NCBI GenBank assembly: GCA_012719495.1
Contig: JAAYAG010000056.1
Span: 1 to 50,864 of the forward strand
DNA: 50,864 nt
Origin: Bacteroidales bacterium
GTDB taxonomy: Bacteria; Bacteroidota; Bacteroidia; Bacteroidales; Prolixibacteraceae
Reading direction: 5' to 3'
In this document: positions 42,356 through 50,789 of the stretch, in pieces
How the letters are laid out: every line of letters starts with the position of its first letter
How positions within the stretch are numbered: the first letter of the stretch is position 1
Program-made: the position numbers and the translations under genes
Notes under the pieces: generated by a model
What the model was told of the DNA's origin: nothing
The model's database searches: none
The model's input: only the letters and a program-made list of their open reading frames with translations

Positions 42356-43342
42356 TCAGCAGAACAAGGCATTGATGTTCTCGAGCGAAGTACCCGGCGG
42401 AATGTCGCAGCCCGACGAAAGCACAAAATTCTTGTACTGACAGGTTTTTTGCCGCAACAGGGCAACTTCGGCAGTTATTTGTGCCGGGCTTTTCAGTTTA
42501 ATAACCCCAACCGGATTAAGATTTCCCATAACCATATATTCTTCAGGCACTAAGGGCAAAATTGCACTCATATCGACGGCATTCCCAAAATGATAGGCTT
42601 TAGCGCCCGTGCTCACCATCGAATCAACCAGGCTAGCTGTATTCCCGCAGTTATGAAGTATAATCCAAAAAGTATCGTCTTGTACTTTCTCCACAATTTT
42701 ACGAATGTAATTGGAAGAGAATTCATTGCATTGTTCTTCTCCAAGTAAGCCGGCAGCCGGTTCAGCCATAATTACGCCATTCACGCCGGTGGCTTTCAAC
42801 CTTTCGAGGTATGAAACCAGAAATTGGGTAGTTTTCTCCAACAATTGATGCACTTCGTCGGGATAAATGAAGATTCCGGTAAGAATTTCAGTTAAATCGA
42901 GCAAACGACCAGCCAGTGAATATGGACCAATAGACCCCGCAAAAACAGGCTTGCCAAAGTCCGCCCCAACCAGCAATTCCGCTGCATCAACAAAGGCATT
43001 TATTCGTTTTGTGGATGGTTCGGGAATTGTTAAGCCGACAATTTCGGTATACTCGGAAAGCACCCGGCCTTGTATGGCTGGAACCTCATTGTCTGTTATA
43101 ATCACTTCTGCTCCAAAGGCTTCCGCTTCTAGCGAAAGATCCATGCTCATTGGTATAGCCGGCATCTTTGGAAAACGATTGGCCAATGCCCGAATACATT
43201 CAAACTGAACCTTGCCCGAACAGGTCATTTCTGCTATCGTTTTGTTGATCAATGGCAAGCCGGGATATGTCATTATTGGGAAAATTGTTTTTTCGGCATT
43301 AGCCATTGTTTCTTCCGCCCATTGATGCATCGCAATTTTCAT
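42356..43342 (-). CDS. Uroporphyrinogen decarboxylase-fold methyltransferase (MtaA/MtbA-like)
   Basis: 328 residues from ATG 43342 (MKIAMHQW); a hydrophobic upstream stretch in frame is rejected. Seen: FAGSIGPYSLAGRLL, IMAEPAAGLL, LHNCGN with His and Cys, and SSGCDIPPG with a further Cys, the zinc-binding set of corrinoid-dependent methyltransferases rather than true heme-pathway UroD. These enzymes move methyl groups between a corrinoid protein and coenzyme M or another thiol. No corrinoid protein or partner methylase is beside it, so the reaction is open. Confidence 0.88.
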   Translation of the reverse strand: MKIAMHQWAEETMANAEKTIFPIMTYPGLPLINKTIAEMTCSGKVQFECIRALANRFPKMPAIPMSMDLSLEAEAFGAEVIITDNEVPAIQGRVLSEYTEIVGLTIPEPSTKRINAFVDAAELLVGADFGKPVFAGSIGPYSLAGRLLDLTEILTGIFIYPDEVHQLLEKTTQFLVSYLERLKATGVNGVIMAEPAAGLLGEEQCNEFSSNYIRKIVEKVQDDTFWIILHNCGNTASLVDSMVSTGAKAYHFGNAVDMSAILPLVPEEYMVMGNLNPVGVIKLKSPAQITAEVALLRQKTCQYKNFVLSSGCDIPPGTSLENINALFC

Positions 43343-43466
43343 GGAATTGTTCTTATGGTTATCAACCAAAAGTAAAACAATGTAGACGAAAAATAACATT
43401 CTCGCTATAAAAAATCAATACAAATCCATTTTAACAGATAATGAAAATGAGAGAAAAACCAGGCAA

Positions 43467-44378
43467 CTAATTTTCAATTAACGTAAGCAATTCTTCACCA
43501 ATGATTTCAGAAAGCCGGTTTGCTGAAGCAATATCCAAATGGCTTCCATCGTAAGTAGAAAAACTGGTTGAGGGGAGAGTGATCCAATGCCCTCCGGCTG
43601 AAGTAAATTTCCCTGATATTTCTGCTTCGTTATACAAGCCCATTGTATCTTCAAGAGCCTTCATGTCCATGGTAACCGGCGGCCGGAATCCAATCACGGT
43701 GATCCCTTTTTCAGACCATTCTTTCACTTGGGCAGCGAGTTCATTAACTAAATTACTGTCGACTTTATACACTGAAAAATCTTTGATATACGACGCTAAT
43801 GCTTCAAGGGTATCGCGCGGAAATTTTTCGGAAGCCACATATCCATCTGCAAAATAATCGTTACGGTAGATCACCGGGCTCCTTTTCCCGGTAAGCGAGT
43901 CTCGAAGCTGCTCAGGGGTTGTAGCTGAAAAATAATATAAAAAACCATTAAGATAGATCCGCTCGAAAACTTCCTCGCGTGGCCGGTTCAATTCTTGCAG
44001 ATATTGATCGTTATTTTTTGTAAAACCCGTGATACCATTGGCTGAAACCCCGATAATAATCACCTTATTTTTGCTTTCGGGTGAAAGTTTTTTCTCGGCA
44101 GCCTGATAAATAACACGGTTCAACCCCCCATTTGAATAGGCAAAGTTAAGAAACCTCAACCCGGGAGTCTTTTCCTCAATAACACTGGGAATAAGTCCTC
44201 GATAACTTCTTGAATCTCCAATAATTACACCATCGAACACTGGCGGTGCAAATGTTTTTTGCGACCAGAAACGGTCTTTAAGGTATTTTTCTTTGTTTTT
44301 GGGCATAAAAAAACTGAGAATCCCAATCAGGATCACTGAAAGAGCAAGAGTTAACGGTATGTTCCGGTGTAATTTCAT
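43467..44378 (-). CDS. SGNH/GDSL-like membrane-anchored protein, partner of the MBOAT gene
   Basis: 303 residues from ATG 44378, one base after the MBOAT stop; the open frame starts inside that gene. A single N-terminal membrane helix (IPLTLALSVILIGILSFFMP) anchors a periplasmic domain with VIIGDSRSYRGL, which holds the Ser of the SGNH block, and a late YDGSHLDIASANRLS with Asp and His. DltD/AlgJ-type partners of MBOAT acyltransferases have this build and move or finish acyl transfer to a surface polymer. Confidence 0.85.
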   Translation of the reverse strand: MKLHRNIPLTLALSVILIGILSFFMPKNKEKYLKDRFWSQKTFAPPVFDGVIIGDSRSYRGLIPSVIEEKTPGLRFLNFAYSNGGLNRVIYQAAEKKLSPESKNKVIIIGVSANGITGFTKNNDQYLQELNRPREEVFERIYLNGFLYYFSATTPEQLRDSLTGKRSPVIYRNDYFADGYVASEKFPRDTLEALASYIKDFSVYKVDSNLVNELAAQVKEWSEKGITVIGFRPPVTMDMKALEDTMGLYNEAEISGKFTSAGGHWITLPSTSFSTYDGSHLDIASANRLSEIIGEELLTLIEN

Positions 44379-44379
44379 T

Positions 44380-45792
44380 CTAAAACTGAAAATAAATAAA
44401 TTCACTTCCACTTCCTCTGAAAAAGACAATAGCAGTAATCATCAACGCATAAAAACCCATTTCAGCACAAGCGGCCAGCGCTGGCTTCATGGAAATTTTT
44501 TCCTTCAGTTTACTTGCCTCAACTATTTCACTAATAATCATTATTGTAACAAAAACCCAACCATTAAGGCCCCAGCCAAAGTCAAATTTTCCGGTGAACG
44601 CAAACATGGTTTTAACAATCTGCCAAGCCTGCTCAATGCTTTCGGCCCTAAAGAATACCCACGCTACCAGCACCTGAATTAACGTAAAAAACCAGGCAAG
44701 AACCTTCAAGGCCTTTCTCTTCGAAACGAATGTATTCCAACCTGTTATTCTCTCCAAAGAAAGGAAAAAAGCATGAAGTGCCCCCCATGTTACATACGTC
44801 CACGCTGCCCCATGCCAAAGACCAGAAATAACCATAGTCACAGCCATGTTAAGGTGCGACCGCCATTTTCCCTTCCGGTTTCCTCCCAGCGGAATATAAA
44901 GATAGTCACGAAACCATGTAGAGAGTGAAATATGCCATCGGGTCCAAAATTCGCGAAGAGAAACCGATATATAGGGATGATTGAAATTGTCGGGAAAGTC
45001 GTAGCCCATCCATCTGGCAAGGCCGCGCGCAATATTGCTATAGCCTGCAAAATCGCAATAAATCTGCAAGGCAAAAGCAATAATGGCTCCCCACCAATAT
45101 GCCGAAGAACTGCTGGGCTGCGGGGCGCTGAACGCAGTTACTACCAAAGGAGCTAAATTGTCGGCAATCACCATTTTCATAAAATACCCTTTCACCACGT
45201 AGCGAAAACCAGCCCATTTTTCATCGCTTTCAACCTTCTTCACAACAAGAAGTTGCGGCAACATTTCTTTTGCACGAATAATTGGGCCGGCAACGAGCTG
45301 AGGAAACATAGATAAAAAAGCAAAGAAATGGATAACATCCCTTGTCGGCGTAAATTTTCGATGATAAACATCGAGAGTATAACTCATGCTTTGAAAAGTA
45401 TAAAAGCTAATTCCGACAGGGGTTACAAGGAAGAAGGGTGGAATATTACCTGCAAGCGAAAATGCTCCGGTAAGACCAAACAGCATGTCGATGTTTTGGG
45501 CAATAAATCCCGAATATTTAAATACCGAGAGAGAGCCGATATTTCCAGCCATCGAAAGGAAAAACAGTAATTTCCGGTACTTTTCCCAACGAACCATGGC
45601 CAGTGCAGCATAATAATCGATCAATCCGCTAAAAATGATCAGAAAAAGAAAACGCCAGTCCCACCATCCGTAGAAAAAAAACGACATTCCCGTTAGCCAG
45701 AATAACCTAGCTTTCACCCTTTTACCTATGAATTTCGATACGACAAAATAAACAATGGCAAAAGCTACAAATATGAGCGAATTAAAAAGCAT
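44380..45792 (-). CDS. MBOAT-family O-acyltransferase (AlgI/DltB-like)
   Basis: 470 residues with about ten membrane helices. Family motifs: GISFYTFQSMSYTLDVY, FWTRWHISLSTWFRDYLYIP (282-301) and LWHGAAWTYVTWGALH with the catalytic His327. Proteins of this group carry acyl groups across the inner membrane for O-acetylation of alginate, peptidoglycan or other surface polymers. The SGNH-like gene directly behind it (1-nt gap) completes the usual pair. The polymer modified here is not evident. Confidence 0.95.
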   Translation of the reverse strand: MLFNSLIFVAFAIVYFVVSKFIGKRVKARLFWLTGMSFFFYGWWDWRFLFLIIFSGLIDYYAALAMVRWEKYRKLLFFLSMAGNIGSLSVFKYSGFIAQNIDMLFGLTGAFSLAGNIPPFFLVTPVGISFYTFQSMSYTLDVYHRKFTPTRDVIHFFAFLSMFPQLVAGPIIRAKEMLPQLLVVKKVESDEKWAGFRYVVKGYFMKMVIADNLAPLVVTAFSAPQPSSSSAYWWGAIIAFALQIYCDFAGYSNIARGLARWMGYDFPDNFNHPYISVSLREFWTRWHISLSTWFRDYLYIPLGGNRKGKWRSHLNMAVTMVISGLWHGAAWTYVTWGALHAFFLSLERITGWNTFVSKRKALKVLAWFFTLIQVLVAWVFFRAESIEQAWQIVKTMFAFTGKFDFGWGLNGWVFVTIMIISEIVEASKLKEKISMKPALAACAEMGFYALMITAIVFFRGSGSEFIYFQF

Positions 45793-45824
45793 GGTTCTGT
45801 TTAGGCCGATAAAAATAGAATTTT

Positions 45825-46001
45825 TTATGCAAAGCTGCTATGGATGGATTCTATTAACCTGAGATTTACAGCCCATACAAAATTGCAAAGCCCCAGCTGG
45901 CCGGGTTTGATATCAAGGGTGGTGCTTTTCAGCGTGTGCCGGGGGTGAGTTTGCAAAGGAATCTTTTGTTCACAGAAAACCTTATCATCGTATTTCCCAT
46001 T
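45825..46001 (-). pseudogene. Unrecognised gene remnant without a start codon
   Basis: An open frame of 58 codons with no Met and gene-like composition reads KYDKVFCEQKIPLQTHPRHT, then LDIKPGQLGLCNFVWAVNLR and a stop. It is richer in G+C than ordinary spacers here. The regular amphipathic pattern and the stop make the C-terminal end of a lost gene likely; the family is unknown to me. Confidence 0.4.
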
Positions 46002-46034
46002 TTATTTTGGGGTGAGAGTGATGAAATTCAGGGA

Positions 46035-46066
46035 TAAAAAAAACCGCCTTAAGGCGGTTTTTTTTA
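46035..46066 (-). terminator. Perfect palindromic terminator after the Spy-like gene
   Basis: AAACCGCCTT and AAGGCGGTTT form a 20-nt perfect palindrome with long A and T runs on both sides, so it works in both directions. It overlaps the stop codon of the Spy-like gene. Confidence 0.85.
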
Positions 46067-46402
46067 TTCTTTTTTCTTTCCTTTTTTCGGTTTCACGCCA
46101 TTCATTTTGGCATAAGCAAGCCTTTGCTGTGGAGTTAAGACCTTCCTGACATCTTGCCTTTGTTTTTTCATCAAAGCACGTCGTTGTTCCATTTTTGCCT
46201 GACCATTTGCTGGTGAGGCACTTAATTTGGCCCTCGCTCTTTCAGCATTACTATAAATTGCATCAAGCTGTTGCATTTGCTGAGAGGTCAGCTTTAATTC
46301 GGTTTTATATTTTCTGATATCGCGGGTTGCATTATCAGCCTTTGCATTTGAGGCAATGGTTGCCAAAAAGCAAACAAGAATAATTGTATATATTGCTTTC
46401 AT
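46064..46402 (-). CDS. Spy/CpxP-like periplasmic protein
   Basis: 112 residues with a signal peptide ending NAKADN. Two LTxxQ-like motifs, ELKLTSQQMQQLDAIY and KVLTPQQRLAYAKM, sit on helices, the mark of the Spy/CpxP group of periplasmic chaperones. Very basic end (KPKKGKKKE). In Bacteroidota such small proteins often accompany envelope-stress genes. It is the last gene of the leftward block that begins at 50255. Confidence 0.75.
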   Translation of the reverse strand: MKAIYTIILVCFLATIASNAKADNATRDIRKYKTELKLTSQQMQQLDAIYSNAERARAKLSASPANGQAKMEQRRALMKKQRQDVRKVLTPQQRLAYAKMNGVKPKKGKKKE

Positions 46403-46414
46403 AATTCCCGGGAT

Positions 46415-47161
46415 TTATAAAGTTACATTTTTCTTTCTGCGTTTCAATGCTGCCATTAAACCTACGAGACCTAACCCTGCGGCAGAAGCAATCGGGAGCA
46501 GAGGCACAGGAGTACTATCGCCAGCAAGAATTGGAACTTGATTCCTATTTTCAAGGGCTGCAGAGATAAATTCAACATTTCCATAGCCATCTAATAAGAC
46601 ATTCGCCCATCCGTAATATTTTTCATTATCTGAAAGTTGAGTAGAAAACCCAATATACCCTTCATCGCCACCTGAAGAGAATGGAGTTCCCAGTGCAGGA
46701 GTTGTGTAAGGGCCACCTGAACCTGCAGGTCCTGACCAATTGGATATTAACCCATAATAGTATTCATTTGAAAGAGGACCAATTCTATCGTTCATAAAGA
46801 ACTTTTTGGCTCTAATCGTAGTTGGACCATCCAGCTCAACGGCATCATCAGCCCCATTGTCGCTAAACCAGTTACTGGAAAAAAACACAGTCTTATACAA
46901 GAACGTGTAATAGTACCATCCATAGGATGAGGAGTAGAAGGAGGTTGAAGTAGTACTAGTAAACATTACCCCCAAAAAATCATTTTTACCATCGTTGTTT
47001 ACATCAATAAACACCCGGTCATTGTCGTGATTTAAGGTTAAGTTTCCATCAGAACCCGTCATAGTGCCAAAATGAGGATTGGCTTGAGCTCCGGCAGAAA
47101 CAGCCAACAGTGCTCCTGCAGCTGTTGAATAACGTGTCAATTTTCTCGCTATTTCTTTCAT
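46415..47161 (-). CDS. Exported protein with PEP-CTERM-like C-terminal tail
   Basis: 248 residues. Signal peptide ends GAQANP. The body contains a calcium-loop-like DVNNDGKNDFLG and a Ser/Tyr/Phe-rich stretch. The last 33 residues have three parts: a short VPLLP motif, a hydrophobic helix (ASAAGLGLVGLMAAL) and a basic KRRKK end. This is the build of exosortase-sorted proteins, with VPLLP in the place of PEP. No exosortase gene is visible in this window. It may instead be a simple membrane anchor. Confidence 0.75.
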   Translation of the reverse strand: MKEIARKLTRYSTAAGALLAVSAGAQANPHFGTMTGSDGNLTLNHDNDRVFIDVNNDGKNDFLGVMFTSTTSTSFYSSSYGWYYYTFLYKTVFFSSNWFSDNGADDAVELDGPTTIRAKKFFMNDRIGPLSNEYYYGLISNWSGPAGSGGPYTTPALGTPFSSGGDEGYIGFSTQLSDNEKYYGWANVLLDGYGNVEFISAALENRNQVPILAGDSTPVPLLPIASAAGLGLVGLMAALKRRKKNVTL

Positions 47162-47236
47162 AGATTTACAGAATAAGGTTTTTTCGGGTCTAAAGTAGGC
47201 ATAACAAATTGATATTACAATAGTTATTTTGATTTT

Positions 47237-49984
47237 TTAAAAAAATTTTGTGCGATAAAGTTCCGGTGTAATAATGCTTTTCATCGCTTCCACATCCAAA
47301 CTCTTTCCAAGAAAAACAGCTATTCTTTCCGCTGTTTCTATAGGATTATCGATAGTTTCCCTATAATCGACCATAAGAATTTCCACATTTTTATTCTTGA
47401 GGCACCAAGGTTTCAACCGTTCAAGATATTTCTGGTAGGTCTCATTTAGTCCCACAGCAAAGTGTTCTTCTTTAATCTTCCCATCCCTGACCAGCATTCG
47501 ATGTTGCGACTCTACTACTTCATTAATATCCCTAAGCATAAAGATTACTTTATACTTGAATAATTTGGGCAATTTATAAAGCAGGGGCACAACAATTTTT
47601 ACTGCCTTGCCGGTTGCATCGACTAACCATTGTTGATTTTTAATCAATTGCTTTACTTTTTCATGTTCGAAATAACCCTTGGGATTATTCTCATCGGGTT
47701 TTCGAATACCATCTGTAAAAATATCGACTCCTGCGGCATCGAGCATCTGCATCATTAATGAGGTTCCTGAACGGGGAAGCCCGCTCACTACAATGATGGG
47801 TTCATAATCATACTCTTCCGATATGGGTACAATTAATAATTCTTCTTCCCCGGAGGATACTTGAAGCGTTGGTGTTGTATTCTCCTTACCCCTCAATTTT
47901 AATGCTTTATCCGGTGCGTTCATTTTATTTTCATATAAATCAATTAGCACATTCCGGGCAGTGCCAAAGTTTGGATTTATTTTCAGGGATATTTCAAGGG
48001 CGTTTGCAGCATTCACCCAATCGTTCATTTCGATCAGCGTTCGTCCGATATTGTAATGGGAAACATAGTTATAAAAGTTCAGTGTAACAGAATCGAGCAA
48101 ATGATCGAGCGCTTCTTCATAGTGTGAAAGGTTAAAATTAGCAATACCAACGCCCATGTGCGCCATGTAATGATCGGGATCAAGTTTAAGAAGCTCGGAG
48201 TACATCTTTTCCGCATCTTTCCATTGACGGGTTTTTAAGTACGCTTTACCCATCTGAGCGTAATAGGAACTTGATTTTACCTTCTTGGATGTTATTTCTT
48301 TATACTTTTTTAGTGCCTGTTTTGTAAATCCCCTTTTCAGCAGGAGATCACCCTCGTAAATTTTTAACTGGTATAAATCATTTTTTGCCTGATAATTTTC
48401 TTTAATCGGATTTTGCTTGTTCTCTTTAATCCAACGCTCCCTTTCCCTTCCCTTAAGAATTTCAGGCACCTTCCGGTCATTTATATGCTGTATCTGTTCC
48501 TTATTCAATAATTTTTTTTCAGCATTAATTTTCAGCGAGGTTAATATCTTTTCCACCATCTCATAATCTCCTTCATCGGCGTAACAATCGGCCAGTCTGA
48601 AAGCAAATCGTCCCTGATAGGGTTTTTTATGAAACAACTCTTCGAGAAGTGGTTTAGCTAAAAGAAACCGCTGCGTTCCATAGTACACTTGTGACAAATT
48701 ATAGTTCAGCTCATCAACCGTTCGTTCAATGGAAACTTTGACATCGTCGCCAGGATCTTCGATATAACCAAGTTCGATGAGCTGTCTGATCGCATTCGCT
48801 GAATGTTCAGGATCAAGATCCCGCTTTTCATCGGGCAACATGCCGCATTCGCCTGGAACATTTTCCCATGAAGGTATGGTTTTAATAGTTGGCTCCTGAC
48901 TGAAAATTTCAACCAATGGTTTTCCGTCCATATCTTCACCCACGGGAAGTCCCAACAAGGTAAGAATCGTTGGCGTAATATCGAGAAGAGATGCTCCATA
49001 AACAATTTCATCGCGTTTGATTCCAGGCCCTTTCGCACAGAAAACCCCCACATTCCGATGGTGATAAGCAGGCCCGGCTGGCTCATTAGGCGTCTGTCGT
49101 TGCCTCATATCTCCCGACTTAAATCCATGATCAGAGGTTAAAAAAACGGCACATTCATCACCTGCCAACTGAAGAATACGGGCGAGCATGCTGTCCATCA
49201 GTCGATAAGCTCCGTCAACTACATGCTTGTAAAGTTTAAATTCCTCATCTTTTATGCCCTTCATTTGTGGCGGCGAAAAATTCATGAAACCATGGCAGAA
49301 GTGATCGATGGTATCCCAATAAATGGCAGCAAAATCCCATTCTTGCTGCTCAAGGGCTAGCGTTGCTGCTGCGTGAATAGACGCGGCTTCTGCAATTTGT
49401 TTTGTTAGCACCTCTATTTTTTTATCAATCTTTATTCTGGTGAAATCGGCTTCGGGCATAAATGGCTGCAGATGCTGCACGGTTAACTCAAGTGGATGGA
49501 CTATAAAATGCGCAAACAGATTCTGTAATTCAGGCGGATAAACCGTATCATCGGGAAGTTGCCTATCATCAACCTTGAATGATTTTACCTTAGGGAACAT
49601 ATTAGAAACATAAATCCCATTTACCGGTTCTGCAGGGAATGAGGGCCACCAATTGACCACATGAGTCTTATACCCGTTTTGTGTAAGGATATTCCAAAGT
49701 GCTTTTACCTTTCGTGAAGAGTTTGAAACAGGACGTATCGATGAATGATCGGGTGTAGGTTCTGAAAAACCTAATATTCCATGCTTATCGGGATACATGC
49801 CGGTGGCAATGGTTGTCCAAAGCATTGGAGAATAGGCAGGCTCAAGGGTTGAAATATTCCCCATTACCCCATTTTCAATGATGCTCTTTATGGCCGGCAT
49901 CTGTCCTGCATCAACTAATCGGTTTATGATCTTCCAGTCTGCGGCATCCCATCCCAACAATAATACTTTATTTTTTTTGTTCAT
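47237..49984 (-). CDS. Phosphodiesterase-TPR-sulfotransferase fusion protein
   Basis: 915 residues, no signal peptide, so probably cytoplasmic. Residues about 1-380 are a type I phosphodiesterase/nucleotide pyrophosphatase of the alkaline phosphatase superfamily: LLLGWDAADW (metal-binding Asp13), SPMLWTTIATG with the nucleophile Thr57 or 58, IYWDTIDHFCHGF, and LTSDHGF. From about 430 to 690 there are several TPR units (YYAQMGKAYLKTRQWKDAEK, YMAHMGVGIANFNLSHYEEA). From about 725 the sulfotransferase domain begins with VSGLPRSGTSLMMQML, the PAPS-binding loop, followed by MLRDINEVVESQHRML, the second PAPS site. It could cut a phosphate ester and sulfate the same or a linked substrate. The start overlaps the small upstream gene by 17 nt. 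Confidence 0.92.
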   Translation of the reverse strand: MNKKNKVLLLGWDAADWKIINRLVDAGQMPAIKSIIENGVMGNISTLEPAYSPMLWTTIATGMYPDKHGILGFSEPTPDHSSIRPVSNSSRKVKALWNILTQNGYKTHVVNWWPSFPAEPVNGIYVSNMFPKVKSFKVDDRQLPDDTVYPPELQNLFAHFIVHPLELTVQHLQPFMPEADFTRIKIDKKIEVLTKQIAEAASIHAAATLALEQQEWDFAAIYWDTIDHFCHGFMNFSPPQMKGIKDEEFKLYKHVVDGAYRLMDSMLARILQLAGDECAVFLTSDHGFKSGDMRQRQTPNEPAGPAYHHRNVGVFCAKGPGIKRDEIVYGASLLDITPTILTLLGLPVGEDMDGKPLVEIFSQEPTIKTIPSWENVPGECGMLPDEKRDLDPEHSANAIRQLIELGYIEDPGDDVKVSIERTVDELNYNLSQVYYGTQRFLLAKPLLEELFHKKPYQGRFAFRLADCYADEGDYEMVEKILTSLKINAEKKLLNKEQIQHINDRKVPEILKGRERERWIKENKQNPIKENYQAKNDLYQLKIYEGDLLLKRGFTKQALKKYKEITSKKVKSSSYYAQMGKAYLKTRQWKDAEKMYSELLKLDPDHYMAHMGVGIANFNLSHYEEALDHLLDSVTLNFYNYVSHYNIGRTLIEMNDWVNAANALEISLKINPNFGTARNVLIDLYENKMNAPDKALKLRGKENTTPTLQVSSGEEELLIVPISEEYDYEPIIVVSGLPRSGTSLMMQMLDAAGVDIFTDGIRKPDENNPKGYFEHEKVKQLIKNQQWLVDATGKAVKIVVPLLYKLPKLFKYKVIFMLRDINEVVESQHRMLVRDGKIKEEHFAVGLNETYQKYLERLKPWCLKNKNVEILMVDYRETIDNPIETAERIAVFLGKSLDVEAMKSIITPELYRTKFF

Positions 49985-50255
49985 TGCCAGCCTCCTTTCT
50001 TTTTTTCATGTTCTTTATTAACATGGCAACAAATGGCGAGTAGAAACGGCTACCATACATCTCTTCTCTTTTTTTCCTCCAGGCTATAATTCCCTGGTAA
50101 CCGTAAGCCAGCAAGCCAATATTCCCGTCAGGGTCTATTGATTCTTCAGTGCCATCAGGCAAGACCATCTTTGTTGGTGCAATTGAATATAACTGATCAA
50201 GAAGGTATTGGGTTTCCTCATCGACAGGTTCAGTCTCATTGTTATCAGGTTTCAT
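49968..50255 (-). CDS. Small acidic protein coupled to the fusion enzyme
   Basis: 95 residues from ATG 50255 (MKPDNNETEPVDEETQ); the longer frame from 50330 has no support. No signal peptide or membrane segment. Acidic N terminus, a middle with PDGNIGLLAYGYQGIIAWRK, and a basic end KNMKKRKEAGNEQKK. Not recognised. It overlaps the start of the fusion gene by 17 nt, which points to translational coupling and a partner or regulatory role. Confidence 0.7.
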   Translation of the reverse strand: MKPDNNETEPVDEETQYLLDQLYSIAPTKMVLPDGTEESIDPDGNIGLLAYGYQGIIAWRKKREEMYGSRFYSPFVAMLIKNMKKRKEAGNEQKK

Positions 50256-50344
50256 GAACAGATATTTTAGGGTAAAATGAAAAGTGTAAAAACTGCTTTT
50301 TTGTGAATGCGTTAAAATTAAGCGATCCATTGAAAAAAAGATAA

Positions 50345-50518
50345 TTATGAAGGATTTTTTTTATGATGCAATTTTTTGATTTGCCCAGAAAGATCGATTA
50401 ATTGATTAAACATCATGTTTGGGCGCTGCTGATAGTCGAAAAATGGATAAAGGACAGGACATCGTGTTTTTGAAGCAAATATCTTCTGGATCTCTTTGAC
50501 CCCAAAAGGTTGTGAGTA
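50345..50518 (-). pseudogene. Unrecognised gene remnant, C-terminal end
   Basis: A leftward open frame of 57 codons reads YSQPFGVKEIQKIFASKTRC, then PVLYPFFDYQQRPNMMFNQL, and ends HHKKNPS. Low-complexity-free, gene-like composition, with no start codon before MM in the middle. It lies at the head of the leftward block and overlaps a rightward fragment on the other strand, so a recombination joint probably lies near 50500. Family not recognised. Confidence 0.4.
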
Positions 50519-50708
50519 TCATGCTGATTATAAAATCGGGGAAATTTATGCAAATGGTAAAAACAACGTTCTGTCCTCGTTGGGATGCAATATATTTGAA
50601 TGGCAGGATTTAGAATTTTCGGTTCATCAAAAACAGGCCGAAATTCAACTGAATGGGAAACCTATTAACCTGAGTTCGACTATATTTTTGAGTTCAGACC
50701 GCTTGTAA
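50496..50708 (+). pseudogene. Fragment of a larger membrane or surface protein
   Basis: An open frame from a TTG at 50496 reads ADYKIGEIYANGKNNVLSSL, then GCNIFEWQDLEFSVHQKQAE and LNGKPI before the stop at 50706-50708. The pattern of a Gly-rich turn, a Cys-x-x-x-EW segment and a strand QAEIQLNGK resembles a C-terminal jelly-roll-like domain of large Bacteroidota envelope proteins. The front of any such gene is missing. Tentative. Confidence 0.4.
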
Positions 50709-50789
50709 ACAGTAAGATTCAATGCAAAATCACGCAGAAATAACGGGTTATTTTAAGTGATTTTAAAGCAGAAGATTGCTGTTTACAAG
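50702..50789. repeat. 88-nt imperfect palindrome
   Basis: Nested inverted arms share one centre: CTTGTAAACAG with CTGTTTACAAG at the ends (11 of 11), AAAATCAC with GTGATTTT inside (8 of 8), and AAATAAC-GG-GTTATTT at the core (7 of 7). The spacers between these blocks match partly and differ by one base in length. No long T run, so not a simple terminator. The remaining 75 nt to the window edge hold nothing recognised. Confidence 0.8.

Noticed and set aside
45851-50674. A 13-nt direct repeat, CTATTAACCTGAG, at 45851 and 50662, on both sides of the sulfotransferase block.
   Set aside because: Looks like target-site duplication, but it sits inside two unrelated reading frames on opposite strands, and one match of this length in 50 kb of AT-rich DNA can occur by chance.
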